From the NCBI GenBank assembly GCA_949152475.1, contig OX424570.1, forward strand, positions 6,808,181 through 6,872,180: a stretch of DNA of 64,000 nt, in the 5' to 3' direction. The position numbers were made by a program, and so were the translations under genes. The notes beneath the pieces were generated by a model. The model made no database searches. It was not told where the DNA came from and saw only the letters and a program-made list of their open reading frames with translations. Below, piece after piece: positions 20,701 through 29,924 of this stretch. Each line of letters begins with the position of its first letter. The first letter of the stretch is position 1. This stretch comes from Terebella lapidaria. Lineage: Eukaryota; Annelida; Polychaeta; Terebellida; Terebellidae.

Positions 20701-22569
20701 ATCTTGTCATGAAATGATATTTGACCTTTGACCTCATTTTCAAGGTCATAGCATAAAATGGCTAATATCTCTCTTATTATCAACTTTACAGCTTAATAAT
20801 CAATTGTGCACATATAGTAAACTATATATGCCAAATAGTGTCATGACCTTGAATTTGACCTTTGACCTCATTTTCAAGGTCAGAGCACAAAATGGCTAAT
20901 ATCTCGCTTATTATCGACTTCACAGCTTATGAATGAATTGTGCACATATAGGAAACGATATAGTCTGAACATTCTGATGACCTTGAATTTGACCTTTGAC
21001 CTCATTTCCAAAGGTAAAAGAACAAAACGGTTAATATCTCGCTTATTATCTACTTTACAGCTTGGGACTAAATTGTGGACGTATAGGAAATGATGTATGC
21101 CGAATATTTTTATGACCTTGAATTTGACCTTTGACCTCGTTTTCAAGGTCAGGCACAAAATGGCTAATATCTCGCTCATTATCGAATTTAGAGCTTAGGA
21201 ATCAATTGTGGACATATAGGAAATGATATAGTCCGAATATTGTGCTGACCTTGCTTTTGACCTTTGATCTCTTTTTCAAGGTCGAAGAATGAAATGGCTA
21301 CTATCTCGCTTATTATCGACTTCACAACTTGGAATCAATTGTGGACTGATATGAAATGATATATGCTGAATACTGTCATGACCTTGACTTTGACTTTTGA
21401 CCTCATTTTCTAGGGAAGAGCACAGAATGGCTAATATCTCGCTCATTATCGAATTTCGAGCTTAGGAATCAATTGTGGACATATAGGAAATGATAGTCCG
21501 AGTATTGTGCTGACCTTGCATTTGACCTTTGATCTCATTTTCAAGGTCGAAGAACGAAATGGCTACTATTTCGCTTATTATCGACTTACAATTTGAGAAT
21601 CAATTGTGGAGAGATATGAAATGATATATGCTGAATGGTGTCATGACCTTGAATTTGACTTTTGACCTCATTTTCAAGGTCAGAGCACAGAATGGCTAAT
21701 ATCTGGATCATTATCGAATTTAGAGCTTAGGAATCAATTGTGGACATATAGGAAATGATATAGTCCGAATATTGTTGCTTACCTTGCATTTGACCTTTGA
21801 TCTCATTTTCATGATCGAAGAGCAAAATGGATACTATGTCGCTTATTATCGACCTTACAACTTAAGAATCATTTGTGGACAGATATGGAATGATATATGG
21901 TGAATATTGTCATGACCTAGTATTTGACTTTGACCTAGATTTGACCTAGATTTTCACATCGTCTGGTGAACTCGAACTTGACGTTTTCCTCTCAAATAAC
22001 TCAAAGGGGGTTTATTTTTGTCATATGTTGCAATTAAGAATGAGAGTTGAATATTCGATATCAAACAGTTACACAAAACAACTGCAATCGTTGTTCCAGC
22101 TGATTGTCAGATTAACCCGTGTAGCAATGGGGGCACCTGTTTTGGGCAAGGTCTGTGCAGCTGTCCGCCTCGTTTCTGTGGAAAGAAGTGTGAAACAGGT
22201 ACTGAGATATCTTGTGAATTACATTTGTAGTTCCACGTATTGGAATTAATGATGAGTCTGTCAAATGATGAGTAATCATGTAATCTTGCTTGGTGTGCTT
22301 TTGCAGACTGTGACGCTTTCAGTGTGATTGAAGGAGGTTGTATCGGAGGCCATAATATGAAAAGCTACCAGAATGTGACACTGCGTCAATGCCAGCAAGG
22401 CTGCATCACCAATCGCTTCTACTGCAAGTCCATTGACTTCAATGGAGCCTCATCAAAATGTCATCTCTCCGACGTCCGTGGCTCTGAAGTTAAACAGGAT
22501 TTCTTTCCCGGGAACTGCCCGTCTGCAGGGTTCAGTTACTACGAGCGTCCTCTCGTGTGTGACCCTTGA
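17735..22569 (+). CDS. gene A: secreted PAN-EGF-PAN protein
   Basis: Three exons, 17735-18116, 22100-22198 and 22307-22569, joined at GT/AG sites with phase 1 introns, encode 247 residues. Exon 1 has a signal peptide ([18 protein letters not shown]) and a four-cysteine PAN-like module with the family signature C-ASL-C, C-TAAN and FCDLL. Exon 2 is an EGF module (NPCSNGGTC...[12 protein letters not shown]) with one extra cysteine where most EGFs have a non-cysteine residue. Exon 3 is an eight-cysteine PAN/apple module with FYCKSIDF. The start was chosen because the hydrophobic signal follows it directly. Intron 1 (about 4.0 kb) is filled with the hairpin repeat, a TA-flanked transposon and a satellite. 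A possible polyadenylation signal is at 23080. PAN and EGF modules bind proteins or carbohydrates outside the cell; the ligand is unknown. Confidence 0.85.
18175..18814 (+). repeat. hairpin/CGTC dispersed repeat, three sub-copies
   Basis: Three successive sub-copies begin with an AGGTTA...TAACCT hairpin (for example GGACCTATGGTCCGATAACC) followed by TGGCATGGCGTTGCGTCC and runs of CGTC, at about 18175, 18355 and 18440. The last carries the full body through ATTTTGCA, CAAAATGGCGGCC and GTGTATAAGTTTCGTTGC. The sequence resumes at 20034 after a transposon, where it runs into the satellite array. Confidence 0.75.
18815..20031. mobile_element. TA-flanked non-autonomous DNA transposon (1217 bp)
   Basis: The left end GGGTGGTTCCACTTATACG and the right end, read in reverse, GGGTGGTTCCACTTGTACG match over about 32 bp (on through ACTTGTATGTCT). 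A TA lies on each side (18813-18814 and 20032-20033). The interior has no transposase, only an (ATCC)n run at 19707-19738 and short frames. TA duplication fits the Tc1/mariner superfamily, though the TIR sequence itself is not one I recognise. Removing the element restores a continuous repeat that aligns with 48700-48790, which supports a clean insertion. Confidence 0.85.
19707..19738 (+). repeat. (ATCC)n microsatellite
   Basis: Eight tandem ATCC units lie inside the 1217 bp TA-flanked transposon. Confidence 0.9.
20034..21990 (+). repeat. satellite array, about 134 bp units, with nuclear-receptor half-sites
   Basis: About fourteen units in gene A intron 1. Each has 'aatcaattgtggacatatagg', 'atgatatatgctgaatattgtc', then TGACCTTGAATTTGACC, TTTGACCTCATTTTC and AAGGTCA, and 'aaaatggctaatatctcgc'. 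TGACCTTTGACCT is the complement of AGGTCAAAGGTCA, a DR1 element. TTCAAGGTCA, present in both orientations, matches the extended half-site bound by ERR/NR5A receptors. From about 21230, two unit types alternate: TTTGATCTC with GTGCTGACC, and TTTGACCTC with GTCATGACC. This gives a dimeric higher-order repeat of about 267 bp. Confidence 0.85.
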
Positions 22570-22629
22570 AGTGAACCCAGACACAAGAATAACTGAACAT
22601 GCACAAATTACAGTACATTTAAGCTAGTA

Positions 22630-23577
22630 CCTTTAAGCTAGTTGATTTTCGTGAAAAAGTTTTGTGTTGTGGTGATCAATATTCAAACTGATCGTAGCCT
22701 GGAATATTTAGTTGCGGGACACGTGTTCATGGATTGATGTACTTCCCATACTGATTCAGAGTAAGAGATTAAACCAGAATTTTTTTTGGATAAAACCCAA
22801 TGCTGTGATGAAAACCCTTAACGGAAACACTCAAAAATGGCACCAAAATTGAGGTTTTAACATTTGTTCTTCACCTTATACGACCATATATTAAATATAT
22901 GTAAAAGTGGAAATAGTCGATGATAGTCGCCTACATGAGCACGGTGGCTCCAGACATAGAGCACGATGACTGATTTTTACCATTTGCGCAGAGCACAGTG
23001 ACTGTGATACCGTAGGATGTCTGTGCACTTGTGTAAAGCTTCCTGATAAAATATTTATGCCTTACATTAATCTTGAAATAATAAATGGGAATTTACTATT
23101 ATAGAAATTGAAAAAGAATGATCCAGACCTCTGACTCATCCCGGTTCAGATATATAATTGGCATGCAACGTTGTATATTGACACCACACATTCATCGTGT
23201 TCTAACACCAGCGTCACCGTGCTCCTACATTTTGGTCACTTTGAGTCACCGTACTCATGCATTGTTTTTTTTATTCTTTTCTTTGACCTAAAACGCTCTC
23301 TACTTACGCGTTTTATTGTTCAAATCCTCATATTGAATTCATGCATACATCACGGCATACTTCGTCGGTGTTCTGGTGAAACCTCGTATATAGTGTAGCA
23401 GCAGACCAGGTTATTTTTTGGTCCATCCAACCCGGTGGTACAACATTTGTCCACATGGTTCAAATTGATTGCAAGGGCATCTAGTTACACAATATGCATG
23501 ATGACATTGCAGGAAAATGCATGATTGATGATTGACATTCAGCGAAAATAATGGTACCACTTTCAAACGTATATGTA
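22630..23577. other. gene A 3' flank
   Basis: Probable 3' UTR and spacer. A canonical AATAAA is at 23080-23085, about 510 bp after the stop; nothing else is recognised. Confidence 0.35.
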
Positions 23578-24376
23578 TGGAAGACCATAGGTGACATGTG
23601 CGGGAAAAAAAATTGTGTTTTTTTCTATTAAAAACCTTGTACGTTCGAACGTAGAAAGTTCAAAACTTCCACGTTCGCACGTGGAAGTATTTAGCGCTAT
23701 CACGTTCGCACGTGGTCACTTTAAAACTTTTCACGTTCACACATAGAAAGGTTTTAGGCTTCCACGTTCACACGTAAAAAGTCAAAAGCTACCACGTTCG
23801 GACGTAGAAAATTTAAAACTTATCACGCTCGAACGTAGAAAGATTTAGGTTTCCACGTTCACACGTAGAAAGTTTCAAAGCTACCACGTTCACACGTGGA
23901 AACAGTATATGCTTTCACGTTCGCACGTAGAAACTTTAAAACCTACCACGTTCGAACGTAGAAAGATGTAGGTTTCCACGTTCACACGTAGAAAGTTCCA
24001 AAGCTACCACGTTCACATATGGGAGCATTTATACCTTTCCACGTTCGCACGTAGAAAGATTTAGGTTTCTACGTTCACACGTAGAAAGATTCAAAGCTAC
24101 CACGTTCACACGTGAAAGCATTTGATGCTACCACACCCAAATCTTTGCACGTGCGAACGTGGTAGCTCCTGAAGTTTCCACGTGCGAACGTGGGAGCGTT
24201 AAATGCTTCCACGTATGAACGTGGTAACCTCGGACTTTCCATGTGTGAACGCAATAGGCTCAACTGTTTTCACGTGCGAACGTGATAGTGTTAAATGCTT
24301 TCACGTTCGAACGTGCAAGCTTTTTGATGGAAAAGACAAAGGAATTTTTTACGCGCATGTCACCTATGGGCTTCCG
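23578..24376 (+). mobile_element. fold-back element with ACGT-palindrome array, copy 1
   Basis: A 799 bp element bounded by TA on both sides (23576-23577, 24377-24378). The ends are inverted copies of CGGAAGCCCATAGGTGACAT with slight divergence at the left. Between them is a tandem array of about two dozen units of 25-33 bp, each holding a short palindrome such as CCACGTTCGAACGTAG, CACGTTCACACGTAG or CACGTGCGAACGTGG. The spacer orientation flips near 24125-24150, so most of the array folds back on its short right part. There is no coding capacity. It is a non-autonomous TA-inserting transposon (Tc1/mariner-like by target only). Confidence 0.85.
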
Positions 24377-24381
24377 TATAT

Positions 24382-25311
24382 ATGAGTGCCTAACACACCA
24401 CTACGAATAATGTTGTTCTCTGGGTCAAGTAACATACATGTACTAGTACAAGTGTAGTATGCCATCTACCATTGCAAATTAGCCCTGCCTTCAAATATTT
24501 AAATCATTATTTGGCGAATAATAGGAGGCGGACATAAACACCTCCAGAGAGGTGATACTTTTAGTATTCTCAAAATAATTAAGATTTCCATATGTTTTCT
24601 AAATATAAATTCAGCAGCATGAGGTAATTGTCAAATCAACAATAAGCATTTCAAAGGTGCAATAGGCTAACAAAGCTAGGACATCGTTTAAGATAAACAT
24701 ACTATTATTATGTTGTCAACAAAAGTTATACACATGCACTTGTTAGTCAAGGAGTACCAGAATAATACATGTGATCTTTAAAAACATGCTCATGGTGATT
24801 CTGGTAATGTTTTTTCCCATTCGTTTACTAACTACTGGTTAATGTAATGAGTGCCTAACACACCACTACGAATAATGTTGTTCTCTGGGTCAAGTAACAT
24901 ACATGTACTAGTACAAGTGTAGTATGCCATCTACCATTGCAAATTAGCCCTGCCTTCAAATATTTAAATCATTATTTGGCGAATAATAGGAGGCGGACAT
25001 AAACACCTCCAGAGAGGTGATACTTTTAGTATTCTCAAAATAATTAAGATTTCCATATGTTTTCTAAATATAAATTCAGCAGCATGAGGTAACTGTCAAA
25101 TCAACAATAAGCATTTTAAAGGTGCAATAGGCTAACAAATCCAGAACATCGTTTAAGATAAACATACTATTATTATGTTGTCAACGAAAGTAATACACAT
25201 GCACTTGTTAGTCAAGGAGTACCAGAATAATACATGTGATCTCTAAAAACATGCTCGTGGTGATTCTGGTAATGTTTTTTCCCATTCATTTACTAACTAC
25301 TGGTTAATGTA
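24382..25311 (+). repeat. 465 bp tandem direct duplication
   Basis: 24382-24846 and 24847-25311 are direct copies with about ten differences (roughly 98% identical), so the duplication is fairly recent. It sits exactly between the right end of the fold-back element and the 3' end of the TGCD-family gene. No coding frame is present. Confidence 0.9.
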
Positions 25312-25324
25312 ATGTCCTTTTCAT

Positions 25325-26855
25325 TCACTGGGTCACAGAATCACCATGGTCATCGTCGTAACACTCACTGTAGGCTTCCTTCATGATGACATTCTGACAG
25401 AGAGCGTCGGATTCATCCACCTTAGCCCCGCAGGCACACGCGACTGAGCATGGTTGATTGTTGTCGTTACAAGAACAGTGAAATTCACATGTGGCACCAG
25501 AACAATCACACACGATATCGTTGAGCAGTTCTGGAGCAGCAGGTGTTTGTGTCATCATTTTGGGTTTCAGCAAACCGTCATCTCCCTTGTCATAGCCATA
25601 GTATGTTGGTGGAGGAAGGTCGACATCACTCTCATTTGCATACTTCCATATGAAGACTTGGTATGCACACCTCAGAAGGTGGAGAGAGAAGCTGTCCTCG
25701 GTTGGAGGGAACTTCTTTGCAGCAATTCCCTTGTCTGCTCTTTGACATCGTAGTATGTTGAGGTCAAAACATTTACTGTATCCATACAAGTAATAAACAA
25801 AGCGAGTGGTGGACTCTTGCTCAATCTTGGTCACTGGTAACGTATCACCAATCGTGGCTATTGGACCAAACTGACTGCCATTCTTCATCATAATCTTGAA
25901 GGTTTGTTTCTTGCCATGCCCAAAGAAGACACTTACAGCATCACAACCTGTGATGGCGTAGACTGGTAACAACAGACCGTGCTTAATCGCGCTTAGCTTG
26001 TTGAAGAGAGTGTGGATGGGGATGAAGCGTGTCAGCTTTGTGTACTTGCCTTGCCTCTGGTCATGAAGTACAACCCTGCAGCTTTGATAGATGGCCGGTG
26101 ATGTAGCAATAGAACCACGACATCAGTGTCAGGACTGCACACTACTATGATCGTGATTGTGACGTTTGAATAAACGAATTTACATGTACACCGGTATATG
26201 CACTATATTTACATGTCGGTTGAGTACTGGAACAAAACGACCACAATACAAATGGTAGATGCATACATGCATATACCTTGTACGGGCGCTTTGATTCCCC
26301 AACCGCCCTTGCTTCCCTTGCCTGCGATTTGATGCTTTCATCCATGTATCTGTCAAAGACAACGTGCACCTGGGTGACTGTCGGGCTAACACTCCTTGAT
26401 GTCGTTTTGATGTAGGAATCAAACCCCCTAGAAACGTCGAAGAAGGTGACTTGCAGTGGGCTGCAGGGAGGAGGAGGCAATGCCTGGATGACAGCGTGAC
26501 CATCAAAGATTACAGCATCTACTGCCACTTCCAACTTGCTCTCTGTTTCGTCTTTCACGGTTTCTTCAAGTTTGTGATTTAGTGCAGGATGTCATGGTTC
26601 CATCTTCATTGACCAGGCTCAGCGGCACTGGGGCGTTTTCGAATGCGAGGACTCGGTTTAGGGGAACACGTTTCACTGCGTTGGTGGCCAACAGACGGAG
26701 GTACATAATTTCGCCTGCCATGAATATGCTCCCCCGAGTTTATTTCCACTTTTGCATTACCGTCATAGTTTTGACATTCGAGCGTTGTACCGGCTCAAAT
26801 ATACTTTTTCGGTTGGGTGATATCAGCCATTGGGTAATGAAGCTATCGGCCAACA
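25325..26855 (-). pseudogene. uncharacterised repetitive gene family (TGCD motif, Cys-rich tail), decayed
   Basis: Reading on the minus strand, the landmarks in order are VPLNRVLAFENAPVPLSL (about 26670), an AVIFDGHAVIQ block (about 26520), VVFDRYMDESIKSQAREAR (about 26340), SPDTDVVVLLLHHRP (about 26120), LLPVYAITGCDAVSVFFGHG (about 25970), then W-K-Y-A-N and a cysteine-rich C-terminus (CDCSGATCEFHCSC, SVACACG). A donor-like GTATAT follows the block ending RPYK at 26278, so the gene may contain an intron. I know this arrangement as a very abundant, unnamed family in many aquatic invertebrate genomes, probably carried by a transposon. The reading frame is broken in a few places. A long-inverted-repeat element begins at its 5' side. 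Confidence 0.6.
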
Positions 26856-26857
26856 TA

Positions 26858-28278
26858 GTGCAGGTTCTTAGCTCATAATTTTGGACGAATTGTTCACATT
26901 GTGATAAAAGCATGAAACTCTGCAGAGGGGTAGAGTGTCACTCACTGGTCAATATAAGCTAGGGAGCCATTCGTAATATGGCCCGTAGCGGATACGGCAG
27001 CCATTTTTCTTTCTGCAGTAAATCGACCCAAAACGGCCGGTTTGGGAAATTGGTCATTTCTACTATGCATGTCAAATATTATCCAATATCCACAAAATTG
27101 ATATCAAACTGACCGGAATAACAAGGCCAACTCACTTATAACAAAAAAGATAATTGTATTGACTATTTTGTAGCAATGTCACCAAAAAACAGTTTGTTTT
27201 GCTTGAATTTACTTGTAGTCGGACAAGTATGATAGGTGTGCCTGCACCCTCTCCCCCATTATCATCTGAAACCAACATTTTTAGTTAGATTTTATCCTAT
27301 TATTGATTATTAGCGATGTTTCCAGATACCCACCACTGACAACAAATTCTTTTGGGCCTTTTTCAAAATGGCCACCATCGAAAATGCCGAATTATGTTTT
27401 GGGCCATAACTCAGCTTCTATCGCAGGACAGAGACCTGGCTTTGGTGTTTATACCCATGTTTTTGACACTGAAGAATCCAATTTTGTCATTGCTGGGTAC
27501 CTTTGACTGTTGGTTGCTTCAGAATCAAAAATGTCTGACAATGAAACCAATGAATATCACATTTCCAAGGTGCGACTGATATGTTCATAAAACCTGAAAT
27601 GTCAGATTGATAGTAAGAGCAGTTCCATTCCCACATAACAAGCTCAGAAGATAAGAATCAATTTACCGAAATAGTGCCGGTGAATTCTTTTGAATTCCTG
27701 GATACATGATTCGATGATGAATGCAACACTCGCTTGTTGTCATTAGGAAAGATTGCATTTTCTGTCATTTGACATGGTATGAAAGTGAATAAAATGCACA
27801 TCATCCAGTATTTGGGGTCTGCAGAAGCCATCTTTATTAGTTGTGCATGGAAAACAAGGGAAATCCAACATGGCCCCCAAAGCCAATTGAATATAAACAA
27901 GGCATCTGCATAAGAATTATCAGTAATGATAAAACTAAACAATCCAATGATAGATTGCTTGAAACATTGCTGCATAACATTCAATATAATTATATTTTCA
28001 TATTATAAGTGAATTGGGCTTATTATTCTGGTCAGTTTGATACCAATTTTGTGGATATTGGATAATATTTGACAGGCATAAGTAGATATAACGAATTTCG
28101 CAAACCGGCCGTTTGAGGTCGATTTACTGCAAAAAAGAAACATGGCTGCCATATCCGCCACAAGCCATATTGGGAATGTCTATCTAGCTTAAATTGACCA
28201 GTGAGTGATATTCTACCTCTTTGCAAAGTTTCATGCTTTTATCACAATCTGAACAATATTTCTACTAAGAACCTGCAC
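26858..28278. mobile_element. TA-flanked element with about 300 bp terminal inverted repeats
   Basis: A 1421 bp element. The left end GTGCAGGTTCTTAG and the right end CTAAGAACCTGCAC are exact inverted copies flanked by TA (26856-26857, 28279-28280). The similarity continues inward for about 290 bp with substitutions: GTGATAAAAGCATGAAACT, GACCAGTGAGTGA-like, GTAAATCGACC, and ATTATCCAATATCCACAAAA on the left all have complements at 28000-28260. The 850 bp interior has short frames only and no recognisable transposase. Long TIRs make it a fold-back-like non-autonomous DNA transposon. Confidence 0.85.
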
Positions 28279-28315
28279 TAACGTGACTTTTCCCTGTGAT
28301 AGTATTTTTTACGTA

Positions 28316-28800
28316 TGCTTGTTCTTCACGCGGATTGGTTCAAGTCTTTTCAGTCATACCTCAGTGGATTTCTATTAGACGAGTGGAATTCTAATGAAAA
28401 ATTTCGAGTTCCCTAATTAATATCTGGTAATTGCATTATTGTTTTCTCATTTTAAAATGTGACCATTCGTAACTGAAGACCATTCGTAACTGTAGAGTGC
28501 ATAATTAATTGTGATGTATTGTTGCAGTGCACCAATTTTGATATCACACCTCAGTGGCAGAATGCATGAATAATATAAACTGCAACCGATACTTTCTGGT
28601 ACATTTGGTACATCAATTAGACCAATGTAACCAACTGTGTAGAACTTCGCAGTGTATCGATGTGCAATATATAAAATTATATGTACTACCAATTACTTTC
28701 TTTGGTACATTTAGGTGCAGTTTGACGAGGGACACCCTGAAAATAGGAGGTCGTTGACTATTTCGATGTCATACATTTTAAGAAACGTAGAATGAGCTTT
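28316..28800. repeat. dispersed repeat, copy 2 of 2
   Basis: Homologous to 283-790 in the same orientation. It begins 38 bp beyond the long-TIR element. No coding signal. Confidence 0.65.
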
Positions 28801-28899
28801 CATCTCAATTTGGCCATTTCTATAGAATTTTGCGTGACATATTGGATCAACAATTTTTTTCGGTGTGAGATGTTCGAATGTCCATATATAATTTTGTTT

Positions 28900-29900
28900 G
28901 AGGAGCTGGAAAAAAAACATGTATCATGTCCTATATTCATACATATCAGGTGATACCTAATACAATAATGTTCGAAACATTACAGTGGCTCAGCTGGAAT
29001 TGTCGTTTTTATGCTATGGGTCGTTGAAATATTTTCATTTATCATTGATTGAAATCGGCCTTGCTTTTCTGTGTTGTTCCCCCAACTGGTAACCCTCAAT
29101 TTCTCTTGTCCACAGTCTTGTCCACATTCGTGTCGCTTCCGGTCAGTTAAATTAAGTATTGAGAGGGCAAAGACTGCATACGTCCTCTGATACTCACACG
29201 TACGACACGCCAGGCCTCGAGAAACATTTTGATTGATTCACGTCGTCTTTCGGAGCTATCATCGGGTACTGTATGAGATATATTGCTAGCATGGGGAAGA
29301 AAACTCACAATGTGATGTATGCGAATCCACAATGGGTAGGCGTGACGATATGGTGGAATTTTGTTTGTCAAAAAAAAAAAAAAACACCCAAAACATTTTG
29401 TTCGTTTTTCCTCATAATGTCGAGAAAAGCTAGGTGCGCGAGGTTGATAAACGGAAAATTGAACATGAATGGCCTGATGTGCATGTTTTCATCATGCAGG
29501 AAGCCATTGGTTGGATGTGAAATAAAAAAATTAAAAATGTAACAAATCTGATTAATTCAATCATTTATTAAAATAGACGCCTGATACATACATAATGTAT
29601 GTACGTGTTATTTTCGTTCAATTATTCCTTTGCAAGTACAAGGGTCAATACGCCGAGTGAAGGCTACATGGCATAGTTACAAAAAACAATATTATAAAAA
29701 CAATATTATTCACAAAACCTCAACCCGTTAAGGTACATATCTTGCTACATATCACCGTTATAGGAGTGTATTGCTCAGTGGGACAATGAATTGTTGATTA
29801 TATAAGGCAAAAGTACATTGTACATAATAATGTAAATGATTTAGTTACTACAATGAATAAGTATTAATTGAATTTCGAAATATATATATATAATATAATT
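28900..29900. other. no gene recognised; gene B 3' flank
   Basis: AT-rich. A TTTATT at 29564-29569 (AATAAA on the minus strand) could be the polyadenylation signal of gene B, 356 bp past its stop. Confidence 0.35.
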
Positions 29901-29924
29901 AAGGAAATGTCCCCGCCATTAGCA

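Noticed and set aside
20880-21179. 99-residue frame with repeated KVKFKVI
   Set aside because: Translation of the satellite units, not a protein.
23640-24320. CRISPR-like array of about 30 bp palindromic repeats
   Set aside because: The genome is eukaryotic, unit length and spacer vary, spacers are related rather than unique, and the array is enclosed in a TA-flanked inverted-repeat element that recurs at 43708.
24382-25311. 465 bp direct repeats as retroviral-type terminal repeats
   Set aside because: The copies are directly adjacent with no internal region, and no retroelement coding sequence lies between or beside them.
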